Part shown: piece by piece, positions 8,005 through 17,471 of the stretch | Layout of the letters: every line of letters starts with the position of its first letter | How positions within the stretch are numbered: the first letter of the stretch is position 1 | From: JAPOXR01 sp965221935 | Lineage (GTDB): Bacteria; Pseudomonadota; Alphaproteobacteria; Rhodobacterales; Rhodobacteraceae | Assembly (NCBI GenBank): GCA_965221935.1 | Contig: CBDCSZ010000063.1 | Location: forward strand, 1 to 64,000 | Direction: 5' to 3' | Length of the DNA: 64,000 nt | The notes under the pieces: model-generated | What the model was told of the DNA's origin: nothing | Seen by the model: only the letters and a program-made list of their open reading frames with translations | Databases searched by the model: none | Translations under genes and position numbers: made by a program

Positions 8005-8973
8005 ATGAAGAGCAGAACAATAGCAACGGCGGCGGCAGTGGCAGCACTGTTGGCTGCCAGCGGGTTTGGAGCTGCCGCCGAGCAGCAGTTCGTGTCGATC
8101 GGCACCGGCGGAGTGACCGGCGTCTATTATCCAACCGGGGGCGCAATCTGCCGGCTGGTGAACAAGGACCGCAAGGAACACGGCATTCGGTGCTCGGTGG
8201 AATCCACGGGCGGCTCCATCTACAACATCAACACCATCAAGGGCGGAGAACTGGAATTCGGCGTTGCCCAGTCCGACTGGCAATACCACGCCTTTAACGG
8301 CTCCTCGAAATTTGAGGGCAACCAGTTCGAGAAACTGCGGGCCGTGTTTTCTGTTCATCCCGAACCGGTGACCGTGCTGGCGCGGGCTGACAGCGGCATC
8401 GACAACATCACCGACGTCATCGGCAAGCGCTTCAATATCGGCAACGACGGTTCCGGCACCCTGGCAACCTGGGAAGTGATTGAAGAGGCCATGGGCTGGA
8501 GCCGGGACGATCTCGCGCTCGCTGCCAAGATGAAGTCGGCCGAAACCGGCGGCGCCCTCTGCGATAACAAAATTGACGGCTATTTCTGGCCCGTCGGCCA
8601 TCCTTCGGCGCTGACCCATGAGACGATCGCATCATGCGATGCCAAGATCGTGTCGGCCGTTGCGCCGGAACTCGACCAGCTGGTTGCCGACCGGCCATAC
8701 TACCGCAAAACCGTCATTCCCGGCGGCATGTATCCCGGCCATCCCGATGACATTCCGACCTTTGGCGTCGGCGCAACATTCGTGACGTCCGCCGATGTCC
8801 CGGATGAAGTGGTGTATGTGATCGCCAAGGCGGTGCTTGGCAATCTTGACGATTTCCGGCGGCTGCATCCGGCGTTTGCCAATCTGAAGGCGGAAGAAAT
8901 GATTCGGGAGTCGCTTTCCGCGCCGCTGCATCCGGGCGCGATCAAGGCCTACGAAGAACTCGGCCTGATGTAA
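8005..8973 (+). CDS. TAXI-family TRAP transporter solute-binding protein
   Basis: A 322-residue periplasmic binding protein with a Sec signal peptide (hydrophobic residues about 5-20, cleavage after AAA at about 25). The start of the mature part, FVSIGTGGVTGVYYPTGGAICRLVN, and the later VESTGGSIYNI, ELEFGVAQSD and GSGTLATWE segments are diagnostic of the TAXI (TRAP-associated extracytoplasmic immunogenic) class. It captures a small ligand for the fused permease 97 bp downstream. AAGGAAG precedes the ATG. TAXI proteins often bind glutamate-like or other amino/keto acids; the ligand here is not readable from sequence, but the downstream aminotransferase and BKACE suggest an amino or keto acid. 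Confidence 0.93.
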   Translation: MKSRTIATAAAVAALLAASGFGAAAEQQFVSIGTGGVTGVYYPTGGAICRLVNKDRKEHGIRCSVESTGGSIYNINTIKGGELEFGVAQSDWQYHAFNGSSKFEGNQFEKLRAVFSVHPEPVTVLARADSGIDNITDVIGKRFNIGNDGSGTLATWEVIEEAMGWSRDDLALAAKMKSAETGGALCDNKIDGYFWPVGHPSALTHETIASCDAKIVSAVAPELDQLVADRPYYRKTVIPGGMYPGHPDDIPTFGVGATFVTSADVPDEVVYVIAKAVLGNLDDFRRLHPAFANLKAEEMIRESLSAPLHPGAIKAYEELGLM

Positions 8974-8989
8974 CTGACCTGCTACCGGC

Positions 8990-9012
8990 GCGAAGTCCTG
9001 ACAGGGCTTCGC
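8990..9012 (+). promoter_or_regulatory. 10-bp stem hairpin between TRAP binding-protein and permease genes
   Basis: GCGAAGTCCT (8990-8999) pairs with AGGGCTTCGC (9003-9012), with one G-T pair and a 3-base loop. There is no T-run. Such hairpins between a binding-protein gene and its permease gene commonly stabilise the upstream message and give excess binding protein. Confidence 0.5.
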
Positions 9013-9070
9013 GTCTGCCCGCCGGCGAGAGTGGCTGGATTTCCGCACACAGCCCCTCGCAAGGCATGGT

Positions 9071-11704
9071 GTGACACGAGTGGCCATGCAATCTCCCGAA
9101 CATCAATCTGACGCCGGCGCGTTCGCTGCCGATCTCGATGTCGGCGGCCGCAATCCGGCCCATTGGCAGGGCACCCTGCTCGCCGGGACCGCCCTGCTGT
9201 GGGCGGTGCTGCAGGTCTTCAATGCCTCGCCGTTGCCGGCGCTGCTGGCGCAATGGTTCGGCATGAACTGGCTTTATGTCAACTCCGACACCGAGCGGGT
9301 GCTGCACCTGGCCTTTGGCCTGTCCCTTGCCAGCATGGCCTATCCGCTGTTCAAATCGTCATCCCGCGGCAGCATACCCTGGTATGACTGGGCGCTCATC
9401 ATTGCCGGGCTTGGCGCGACTCTCTACCTGATCGCCAATTCGGCGGCGATCGCCGACCGCTCGGGCCTGCCGACGACATCGGACCTGATCGCGTCGGCGA
9501 CGGGGCTGTGCATTGTCCTCATTGCCACCTACCGGGCTCTGGGCCTTCCCATGGTCGCGGTTGCCGGGGTGTTCCTGCTTTATGTTTTTTTTGGAGACGC
9601 GGAGTTTTTTCCCGACGCGATGCAGTGGAAGGGCGCCAGCTTCGGCAAAGCGATGTGGCATTTCTGGATGCAGACCGAAGGCGTGTTTGGGCTGGCGCTC
9701 GGCGTCTCGGCGTCGATGGTCTTCCTCTTTGTCCTGTTCGGCTCGCTGCTGGAAAAGGCCGGGGCCGGAAACTACTTCATTAAGCTGGCGTTTGCCTTGA
9801 TGGGGCATTTGACGGGCGGCCCGGCAAAGGCGGCCGTCGCCGCATCGGCCGCCACCGGGCTGATTTCCGGCTCTTCAATTGCCAACACGGTCACCACCGG
9901 CACCTTCACGATTCCGCTGATGAAGCGTGTGGGACTGTCGGCGGAAAAGGCAGGCGCGGTCGAGGTGGCCTCGTCCACCAACGGGCAGCTGACGCCGCCG
10001 GTCATGGGGGCGGCGGCGTTCCTCATGGTCGAGTATGTGGGAATTCCCTATCTAGACGTCATCAGGCACGCCTTCCTGCCGGCAGTGATCTCCTACATCG
10101 CGCTGATCTACATCGTGCATCTGGAAGCCGAAAAGATGGGGCTGGAAGGGCTGCCCCGGTCCGGCCCGGTGCGTTCGCTGACGCAGAAACTCGCCTCCTT
10201 CGCAATGGGCGTGGCCGTGTTCTGTGCGCTGTGCCTGATCACCTATTACGGGCTGGGCTGGCTGAAACCGCTGCTCGGCGGTTATTCGCTCATCGGCATG
10301 GCCGCGCTCTTTCTCGCCGCCTATATTGCGCTGGCCAGGTGGGCGGCCGCCTATCCTGACCTGGTTGTCGACGATCCGAACGCGCCCTTCCGGGAGCTGC
10401 CGCAGCCCGGTCCGGTGGCAAGGACGGGCTGCTACTATGCCCTGCCGGTGGTGGTTCTGATCTGGAATCTGATGATCGAGCGCAAGTCTCCCGGACTGTC
10501 GGCGTTCTGGGCCACCCTGGCGATGATGTTCGTCATGCTGACCCAGCACCCGGTGAAGGCTTTTTTCCGCGGTGAATCGGTGTCCGGCGCGGTCGTTCGG
10601 CGCGGCTGGCAGGAACTCCTCAATGGCATGATTGCCGGGTCGCGCAACATGATCGGCATTGCGGTCGCGACCGGAACCGCCGGCATCATTGTCGGCACAG
10701 TGTCGCTGACCGGCGCGCACCAGGTCATCGGCGAGTTCATTGAGATCATATCCGGCGGCAACCTGCTTCTGATGCTGATCTTCGTCGCCCTGTTTTCGCT
10801 GGTGCTGGGCATGGGCCTGCCGACGACGGCGACCTATATCGTGATCACATCGCTGATGGCCCCGGTGATCGTCGCGGTCGGCGCCAAGTCGGGGCTGATC
10901 GTGCCGCTGATCGCGGTGCACATGTTCGTGTTCTACTTTGGGATACTGGCGGATGACACGCCTCCCGTGGGCCTTGCCGCATTTGCGGCGGCGGCGATTT
11001 CGAAAGGCGATCCGATCAAAACGGGAGTCATCGGATTCTCCTATGACATCAGGACCGCGATTCTGCCGTTCCTGTTCATTTTCAACACCGAGCTGCTGCT
11101 GATCGACGTGACGGTGGGCAAGGCATTGTTCGTGTTCGTTGCCTCCGTCATCGCCATGCTGCTGTTTGCCGCCGCCACCCAGAACTGGTTCCTGACCCGC
11201 TCCAGGCTGTGGGAAAGCGCCGCCCTCCTGCTGATCGCGTTCACGCTGTTCCGGCCGGGTTTCTGGCTGGACCAGGTTTCGGATCCCTATGGGCGCGTTC
11301 CGGCCTCGCAAATCGTTGAACTGGCCGATGCGGCAGAGGATCAGGGTTCGATCAGGGCCCGTCTGGCGGGAGACGACTTCGCAACCGGCAGACAGTTGGA
11401 AACGACCGTCGAGCTGCCGCTCGGCGACCGCGCCGACGGCGACGGGCCGGCCCGCCTCGACCGGCATTCCGGGATCTCTTTCCGTATTGAGGATGACGGC
11501 CGGGTATTCGTCGATCTCATCAATTTCGGCCAGTACGCGGAAAGCAAGGGGATCGATTTCGACTGGGAAGTGCAATATGTGGAAGCCGCGGCCGCACGGA
11601 TGCCCAAGGAAGTCTTTTACCTGCCGGCGCTGGCGCTGCTGGGAGTGATTGGCTTCCTTCAGATCAATCGCGCGCGGCGGCGGCAATCCGAAACGGCCCG
11701 CTGA
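9071..11704 (+). CDS. TRAP transporter fused permease (4TM/12TM) with C-terminal DUF3394-type region
   Basis: An 877-residue inner-membrane protein. Several hydrophobic helices at about 30-190 form the small DctQ-like part. A long DctM-like region follows with the typical sequences GNYFIKLAFALMGHLTGG, ISGSSIANTVTTGTF and GLPTTATYIV at about 230-600. The last 150 residues are mostly soluble, as in the DUF3394 extension of TAXI-type permeases. It uses an ion gradient to move the ligand delivered by the binding protein at 8005-8973. The GTG at 9071 is chosen; the ATG at 9086 is an in-frame alternative. The aminotransferase gene starts 19 bp after its stop, so one operon is likely. Confidence 0.93.
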   Translation: MTRVAMQSPEHQSDAGAFAADLDVGGRNPAHWQGTLLAGTALLWAVLQVFNASPLPALLAQWFGMNWLYVNSDTERVLHLAFGLSLASMAYPLFKSSSRGSIPWYDWALIIAGLGATLYLIANSAAIADRSGLPTTSDLIASATGLCIVLIATYRALGLPMVAVAGVFLLYVFFGDAEFFPDAMQWKGASFGKAMWHFWMQTEGVFGLALGVSASMVFLFVLFGSLLEKAGAGNYFIKLAFALMGHLTGGPAKAAVAASAATGLISGSSIANTVTTGTFTIPLMKRVGLSAEKAGAVEVASSTNGQLTPPVMGAAAFLMVEYVGIPYLDVIRHAFLPAVISYIALIYIVHLEAEKMGLEGLPRSGPVRSLTQKLASFAMGVAVFCALCLITYYGLGWLKPLLGGYSLIGMAALFLAAYIALARWAAAYPDLVVDDPNAPFRELPQPGPVARTGCYYALPVVVLIWNLMIERKSPGLSAFWATLAMMFVMLTQHPVKAFFRGESVSGAVVRRGWQELLNGMIAGSRNMIGIAVATGTAGIIVGTVSLTGAHQVIGEFIEIISGGNLLLMLIFVALFSLVLGMGLPTTATYIVITSLMAPVIVAVGAKSGLIVPLIAVHMFVFYFGILADDTPPVGLAAFAAAAISKGDPIKTGVIGFSYDIRTAILPFLFIFNTELLLIDVTVGKALFVFVASVIAMLLFAAATQNWFLTRSRLWESAALLLIAFTLFRPGFWLDQVSDPYGRVPASQIVELADAAEDQGSIRARLAGDDFATGRQLETTVELPLGDRADGDGPARLDRHSGISFRIEDDGRVFVDLINFGQYAESKGIDFDWEVQYVEAAAARMPKEVFYLPALALLGVIGFLQINRARRRQSETAR

Positions 11705-11723
11705 GTTTTCGCGGACGGGTTTT

Positions 11724-13055
11724 ATGTCCAAGGTTTTTGGCCGCCACTCGAGAGCGCATCCGCCGGTCGCCGTTCGCGGCGAGGGCGTTTACCTCTTTGA
11801 CAAGAGCGGCAAACAGTATCTTGACGGCTCGTCGGGCGCTGCGGTTTCCAGTCTTGGCCATTCCGACCCGGATGTCGCGGCGGCAATCCGGGCCCAGCTG
11901 GCCGATCTGGCGTTTGCGCATACCGGGTTCTTTTCCTCGGAGGCGGCGGAGGAACTCGCCAGCCTGCTGGCTGCAAAGGCGCCCGAGGGCATAGGCAGGG
12001 TCTATCTCGTATCCGGCGGCTCCGAAGCCGTTGAAGCCTCCCTGAAGCTTGCCCGTCAGTATTTTCTGGAAATCGGTCAGCCGCAGCGCCGACATGTCAT
12101 TTCCCGGCGTCAAAGCTATCATGGCAGCACCCTTGGCGCGCTGGCCGCCGGAGGCAATGCCTGGCGCCGGGAACCGTACCTTCCGCTGCTTGCGGACACC
12201 GCACATATCGCGCCCTGCTTCGAATACCGGCATCGCCGCCCGGAGGAATCGGCGGCTTCCTACGGGCTGCGCGCCGCCGACGAGCTTGAACTCGCGATTG
12301 ACCTGCTCGGGGCGGAGAGCGTCATGGCATTCATCGCCGAACCGGTTGTCGGGGCGACCGCCGGTGCGGTTCCGCCGGTGCCGGGGTATTTTCAGCGCAT
12401 CCGTGACATCTGTGACCGGCACGGAGTGTTGCTGATTGCCGACGAGGTGATGTGCGGGATGGGCCGCACCGGAACGCTGTTTGCCCTCGAACAGGAACAG
12501 GTGATTCCGGATATCGTGGCCGTGGCCAAGGGGCTGGGCGCCGGTTATCAGCCGATTGGCGCCATGCTCTGCCAGAATTTCATTTTCGATGCCATTGCCG
12601 CCGGGTCAGGATTTTTTCAGCACGGGCATACATATGCCGGTCACCCGATGGCTGCCGCCGCGGCCGTGGCAGTGCTGACGGCTGTCCACGAGCGGCAGCT
12701 GCTCGGCCGGGTCAGGCGCCAGGGCGCCGCGCTTGCATCGGAACTGGAACGCGAGTTCGGGCAGCATCCGAATATCGGCGATATCCGCGGCCGCGGTTTG
12801 CTCATGGCGCTGGAACTGGTCAGCGACCGCGAGAGCAAAGCGCCGTTCCCGTCCGAGGCCGGACTTGCGGGAAAGGTCAAATCGGCGGCGTTTGAAGCGG
12901 GCCTGATATGCTATCCCATGTTCGGCACCATTGACGGCAAGTCGGGAGACCATGTGATGCTGGCGCCGCCTTTCATCGTCAATGACGATCAGATCGGCGA
13001 ATTGGTCGCGAAGCTTGCGGCGGCGGTCCGGGCAGCGCTGAAATCGATACTCTGA
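11724..13055 (+). CDS. Class III PLP-dependent aminotransferase
   Basis: A 443-residue omega-type aminotransferase. SGGSEAVE (97-104) binds the cofactor phosphate, Asp240 in LIADEVMCGMGRTG contacts the pyridine nitrogen, and Lys269 in VAVAKGLGAGYQP should form the Schiff base. The frame extends upstream to 11649, but the ATG at 11724 lies beyond the permease stop and aligns with the family start (residues GVYLFD at 21-26). It lies between a TRAP transporter and a BKACE gene (1-bp overlap, TGATG), so it probably removes an amino group from the imported compound to give a keto acid for the next enzyme. The exact substrate is unknown. Confidence 0.92.
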   Translation: MSKVFGRHSRAHPPVAVRGEGVYLFDKSGKQYLDGSSGAAVSSLGHSDPDVAAAIRAQLADLAFAHTGFFSSEAAEELASLLAAKAPEGIGRVYLVSGGSEAVEASLKLARQYFLEIGQPQRRHVISRRQSYHGSTLGALAAGGNAWRREPYLPLLADTAHIAPCFEYRHRRPEESAASYGLRAADELELAIDLLGAESVMAFIAEPVVGATAGAVPPVPGYFQRIRDICDRHGVLLIADEVMCGMGRTGTLFALEQEQVIPDIVAVAKGLGAGYQPIGAMLCQNFIFDAIAAGSGFFQHGHTYAGHPMAAAAAVAVLTAVHERQLLGRVRRQGAALASELEREFGQHPNIGDIRGRGLLMALELVSDRESKAPFPSEAGLAGKVKSAAFEAGLICYPMFGTIDGKSGDHVMLAPPFIVNDDQIGELVAKLAAAVRAALKSIL

Positions 13056-13816
13056 TGGCGCGTCTGCCGCGGGTGATGGTGGCGCCGAACGGCGCCCGCC
13101 GCACCAAGGCCGACCATCCCAGGCTGCCGGTCGCTGTCGACGAAATCGTGTCCGAAGCGAAGGCCTGCCTGGAGGCGGGCGCGACCGCACTCCATGCCCA
13201 TGTGCGGGACGATCAGGGCAGACACAGCCTTGACCCTGGCCGCTACCGCGAATTGCTGTCAGCGCTGTAGCGGGAAGTTCCGGAATTGCGGGTGCAGGTC
13301 ACGACCGAAAGCGCGGGCGCATACTCGCCGGCCGATCAGCGGGCGCTTCTGCGGCAGCTGCGGCCCGGCGCCGCTTCCGTCGCCATCAGAGAAATGCTTG
13401 CCGACGGGGATGATCTGGCCGCGCGCAACTGTTACCATGGCGCGGCGGAAGCCGGCACTGAGATCCAGCACATCCTTTATGACAACAACGACCTGCTGCT
13501 GCTCAAGGGCGCTGTCGGGATGGGAACGGTTCCCGCGTCCGGATTGCTGACCTTGCTTGTGTTGGGGCGTTATGACCTGCAATCGCCGGCACGGCTGGAT
13601 CATCTTGCGCCGCGCCAAGAACCGCTGGCTGCCGAATTGCCGGCGGCGGACCACTCCGTGTGCGCCTTCGGACCGGCGGAGACCGACATCCTGCTGGCGG
13701 TCCTGCGCCGAGGCGGCAAGATCCGAGTGGGGTTTGAAAACAACCTTCACATGCAGGATGGCCGGCTGGCTCCGGACAACGCGGCCCGCGTCAGGGAAGT
13801 GCTGTCCTTACAGTGA
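13055..13816 (+). pseudogene. BKACE (DUF849, beta-keto acid cleavage enzyme) interrupted by one in-frame TAG
   Basis: Residues 1-71 start PRVMVAPNGARRTK and contain the metal-binding HAHVRD motif. A TAG at 13268-13270 follows, and the same frame continues without shift (REVPELRVQVTTES ... GKIRVGFENNLHMQDGRLA) to a stop at 13816. Together they give about 253 residues, slightly shorter than the usual 270-310. BKACE enzymes condense a beta-keto acid with acetyl-CoA to give acetoacetate and a CoA ester. A CAG-to-TAG change would explain the lesion. The start overlaps the aminotransferase stop (TGATG). It is either recently inactivated, read through, or a sequencing error. Confidence 0.8.
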
Positions 13817-14206
13817 AGGCGGCGGGTTTTGCCTGCTCATTCGCATTTGAACCCTGCGCATTTGAACTTTTAAGACGTCCGGACCGGTCTTTGCCTTGCC
13901 CCAAAGGGTGGGAATCCGCATCGGCTCGCTTTGGCGAATCTTCAACTGGCGAGACCGGACGATCTGTCGGCAAAGGCACGCTCGTATCGCTGCTTTTGAA
14001 GATTTCAGGCATGAATCTGCGGCAAATGCCTGCAAGCCCGCCAGCTGGAATTGACGGAGTTGTCGAAGGACCGGGCAATTGCCAAACCAACACGGCAAAG
14101 CGCCGCATCAAACGTCATCACGGACACGTCGTCACGGACACTTCAGAAATGTTTTGTGTTTCCCGAAGTTTCCCGTCATCATCGGCGGATTGCAAATTGA
14201 GGGGCA
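13817..14206. other. Intergenic region before the ABC transporter, with a 2 x 14-bp tandem repeat
   Basis: No credible gene. GTCATCACGGACAC (14114-14127) is followed directly by GTCGTCACGGACAC (14128-14141), a single-mismatch tandem about 65 bp upstream of the SBP gene, where an operator could lie. A GAGGGG ribosome-binding site sits at 14199-14204. Confidence 0.45.
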
Positions 14207-15235
14207 ATGAAAATGAAATCTTTACGAACGACCTTTGTCGCTGGACTGGCTCTCGCAGTATCGTCAACCGCTTCCCATTCGGACGACTTGACCTACTATT
14301 GCAGCGCGGAGGAGGACTGGTGCCAATTGATGGCCCGGAGCTTTGAGGCCGCCACCGGCATTGACGTGAACATGACACGCAAGAGTTCTGGCGAGACTTT
14401 TGCACAGATCAGGGCCGAATCCTCGAACCCGAAAGGTGATGTGTGGTGGGGCGGAACCGGTGACCCGCACCTGCAGGCGGCGGAGGAAGGACTAACAGCC
14501 GCATATGAGTCGCCCATGAGATCCGAACTGCAGCCGTGGGCGCTTTCGCAGGCGGAAAGCGCCGACAACAAGACGATCGGGATCTATTCCGGTGCGCTGG
14601 GTTATGGTTACAACACCGAACTGCTGGCAGAGTACGGACTGCCGGAGCCCTCCTGTTGGAAAGATCTGCTCAAGCCCGAGTACAAGGGGCATGTGCAGAT
14701 GGCCAATCCCAACTCCTCGGGAACTGCCTACACGACTCTCGCCACCATCGTTCAGCTGTTCGGCGAAGATGAGGGTTTCGAATTCATGAAGGGGCTCCAC
14801 GCCAATATCAACCAGTACACGAAATCCGGATCTGCGCCGATCAAAGCGGCAGGCAGAGGTGAGACGACAATTGGAATCGTGTTCATGCACGATGCCGTCA
14901 AACAGGCCGTCGCCGGTTTTCCCGTCAAGGTTGTGTCGCCGTGCGAGGGCACCGGCTACGAGATCGGCTCCATGTCGATTATCAAGGGCGCCCGCAATCC
15001 GGAAAACGCGCAGAAATTCTATGACTGGGCCTTGACCGCAGAGGCGCAGAACCTCGCCCTGGAGGTCAACTCCTTTCAGGTGCCTTCCAACATGGGAGCC
15101 CAAACTTCGGAACATGCGCCCGATCTGTCTTCGATCAAGCTGATTGATTACGATTTCGCAAAATACGGCGCGAGCGACGAGCGCAAGCGGCTGCTCAAGA
15201 AATGGGACGATGAGGTTTCAACACTGCCGCAATAA
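14207..15235 (+). CDS. ABC transporter substrate-binding protein, iron/phosphonate type (AfuA/FbpA-like)
   Basis: A 342-residue periplasmic protein with a signal peptide (residues 1-26, cleavage near SHSD). It belongs to the family-6/8 SBPs that bind ferric ion, polyamines, thiamine or 2-aminoethylphosphonate: TYYCSAEEDWC near the start, GETFAQIRAES, then DVWWGGTGDP, ALGYGYNTELL and ANPNSSGTAYTTLATI. The tyrosine pair typical of ferric-binding members cannot be confirmed, so the ligand is open. Two cysteines at 32 and 39 could form a disulfide. The ATG at 14207 is taken; the ATG at 14213 has slightly better spacing to the GAGGGG site. The permease gene starts 6 bp after its stop. Confidence 0.9.
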   Translation: MKMKSLRTTFVAGLALAVSSTASHSDDLTYYCSAEEDWCQLMARSFEAATGIDVNMTRKSSGETFAQIRAESSNPKGDVWWGGTGDPHLQAAEEGLTAAYESPMRSELQPWALSQAESADNKTIGIYSGALGYGYNTELLAEYGLPEPSCWKDLLKPEYKGHVQMANPNSSGTAYTTLATIVQLFGEDEGFEFMKGLHANINQYTKSGSAPIKAAGRGETTIGIVFMHDAVKQAVAGFPVKVVSPCEGTGYEIGSMSIIKGARNPENAQKFYDWALTAEAQNLALEVNSFQVPSNMGAQTSEHAPDLSSIKLIDYDFAKYGASDERKRLLKKWDDEVSTLPQ

Positions 15236-15241
15236 CAAACA

Positions 15242-17458
15242 GTGCGGACAGTATCGACTGACCGCAAGACCCATCCGGTTCTCAATCTCTGGATTATTGC
15301 CGGGTGGGTCGCCTTCCTTTTCGTGCCCTGGTACGGAATTGAGGACGGCTTCTTTTCCTTCGAGTGGCTGATTGACGGTTACCCGCTCGACACAGACTAC
15401 GCCCCGGCCGCCTTTCTTTTGGCACAGGGAGAAAAGCTGTGGCTGGCGCCTCTCGTCGCGCCGCTCGCCTGTTCCCTGCTCGCAATCGGGCGAAAACGAT
15501 CGGACCCGGTATTTGTTGCCAACCTGCTGCTTTGCGGAGGGTTGGGATTTGGCTGGCTCATTGCCCAGGGATTCGCGATAGGAATTTCGGGTTTCCAGTT
15601 CGGATGGCTGGAATCGCTGTTCGGGCCGCTCGACGACCGCCAATTCGGCATGGGCTACGGAGCCCTGCTGCTGGCGAGCAGCTTTCTGTTCATGTTCACG
15701 ATGGGATATGCATCCCGTTCGGCGATCAAGGGCGACTACTTCGTCGTCAGCGCCATCGGCGGAATCGTCGCGATCGTCACCGTGTTTGTGTTTTTCCCCA
15801 TTTCCAGGATGTTCGTCACAGCTTTCATTGAGGACGATGGAGGCTACTCGGCCGTCACTTTCGTGTCGAAGTTTTTCGACGATCGTATCTGGGGGCTTGG
15901 CTGCCTGTTCGGCGGCACCCGCTGTGGAGCGGCCTGGAATTCACTCTTTCTTGCCGTATTGGTCGGCTTCCTGACGACATTGCTTGGTCTTGTGTTTGCG
16001 CTGGTCGTCACCCGCTCTGGATTGCGGCACAACCAGTGGCTGCGAGCCCTGACCGTCCTGCCCATCATTACGCCGCCCTTCGTGATCGGGCTGGCAATCA
16101 TACTGCTGTTTGGACTGTCGGGCGCCGTCACCCAATTCGTTGCCGACCTGTTGGGAATTCGTCCAACACGGTGGGTCTACGGATTGAATGGCATTTTGAT
16201 CGCTCAGCTGCTCGCCTTCACTCCGATTGCATTTCTTGTGCTCATCGGTGTTGTGGAAGGCGTCAGCCCTTCGATGGAAGAAGCGGCCCAGACTCTCAGG
16301 GCCAACCGCTGGCAAGTGTTTTCATCAGTGTCGCTGCCATTGATGAGACCTGGGCTGGCAAATGCGTTTCTGCTCGGATTCATTGAAAGCATGGCTGATT
16401 TCGGCAACCCGCTGGTGTTGGGCGGCAACTATGAAGTGCTGTCCACCGAGATATTTTTCGCCATTGTCGGGGCCCAGTACGATCAGGGCCGCGCGGCGAT
16501 TCTGGCCATCGTCTTGCTGTCATTCACCTTGGCGGCATTCTACGCCCAACGGTTTTGGCTGGGCCGGAAATCATACACGACGGTTTCAGGTAAGGGCGAC
16601 TCCGGCGTGCACCCGCGAATGCCGCTTCGGCTGTCCGTTCCCGTCTTGACCGTCGCATTGGCCTGGGCGGCATTTACGGTCTTGATATACGGCATGATCG
16701 TTTACGGGAGCGTGGTCGAACTCTGGGGTGTCAGAAACAACCTCACCTTCAAACACTATGTCACCGCGTTTTCGATCGGCTTCACCGAGCACGGCATTCA
16801 CTGGTCTGGCTCAGCCTGGGACAGTTTTTGGACGACGATCAAGATTGCGGCCATAGCCGCCCCTCTCACCGCGGCCGTCGGTCTCATCACCGCCTATCTT
16901 CTGACCCGCCAGGAATTCGTTGGCAAAAGACAGTTCGAATTCGGCACAATGCTGAGCTTTGCCATCCCGGGTTCGGTCATTGGTGTCAGCTACATTCTGG
17001 CCTTCAATGTGCCGCCAATCGAGATCACCGGAACCGGAGCGATCCTGGTTGTCAGCTTCATATTCCGAAACATGCCGGTTGGCGTGCGGGCGGGCATTGC
17101 TTCCATGTCGCAAATCGACAAGAGCCTTGACGAATCTTCCCTGACTCTTGGGGCCAACAGCTGGCAGACCTTCCTGCGTGTCATCTTGCCGCTGTTGCGG
17201 CCCGCGATCCTTGCGGCGTTGGTGTTCAGTTTCGTTCGTGCCATGACGGCAATCTCAGCCGTGATCTTCCTGGTGAGCGCTCAGTACAACATGGCAACCA
17301 GCTACATAATCGGCCGCGTGGAGAACAACGATTACGGTCTTGCGATTGCCTACTCAACGACGCTTGTTCTCGTGATGCTGACAGCCATTGGCATTTTTCA
17401 GTTGATTGTGGGCCGTGTGCGAATTGGCCGGAGAATGGCACATTCGGCCATTGGCTAA
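15242..17458 (+). CDS. ABC transporter permease with two fused transmembrane domains (AfuB/FbpB-like)
   Basis: A 738-residue inner-membrane protein. An extra set of helices in the first about 200 residues precedes two binding-protein-dependent permease domains. Their EAA loops are visible as MEEAAQTLRANRWQ near 343 and DESSLTLGANSWQTF near 628; these contact the ATPase. A fused double permease is usual for ferric-iron and 2-aminoethylphosphonate importers. The start is GTG at 15242, and the next gene starts 13 bp after the stop. It acts with the SBP at 14207 and the ATPase at 17472. Confidence 0.93.
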   Translation: MRTVSTDRKTHPVLNLWIIAGWVAFLFVPWYGIEDGFFSFEWLIDGYPLDTDYAPAAFLLAQGEKLWLAPLVAPLACSLLAIGRKRSDPVFVANLLLCGGLGFGWLIAQGFAIGISGFQFGWLESLFGPLDDRQFGMGYGALLLASSFLFMFTMGYASRSAIKGDYFVVSAIGGIVAIVTVFVFFPISRMFVTAFIEDDGGYSAVTFVSKFFDDRIWGLGCLFGGTRCGAAWNSLFLAVLVGFLTTLLGLVFALVVTRSGLRHNQWLRALTVLPIITPPFVIGLAIILLFGLSGAVTQFVADLLGIRPTRWVYGLNGILIAQLLAFTPIAFLVLIGVVEGVSPSMEEAAQTLRANRWQVFSSVSLPLMRPGLANAFLLGFIESMADFGNPLVLGGNYEVLSTEIFFAIVGAQYDQGRAAILAIVLLSFTLAAFYAQRFWLGRKSYTTVSGKGDSGVHPRMPLRLSVPVLTVALAWAAFTVLIYGMIVYGSVVELWGVRNNLTFKHYVTAFSIGFTEHGIHWSGSAWDSFWTTIKIAAIAAPLTAAVGLITAYLLTRQEFVGKRQFEFGTMLSFAIPGSVIGVSYILAFNVPPIEITGTGAILVVSFIFRNMPVGVRAGIASMSQIDKSLDESSLTLGANSWQTFLRVILPLLRPAILAALVFSFVRAMTAISAVIFLVSAQYNMATSYIIGRVENNDYGLAIAYSTTLVLVMLTAIGIFQLIVGRVRIGRRMAHSAIG

Positions 17459-17471
17459 CCAGAGGAACCAA

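Noticed and set aside
10052..11731. A 559-codon minus-strand frame opposite the TRAP permease
   Set aside because: Antisense to a clear multi-helix membrane protein; rich in Arg/His/Gln/Asp as expected for the complement of hydrophobic codons.
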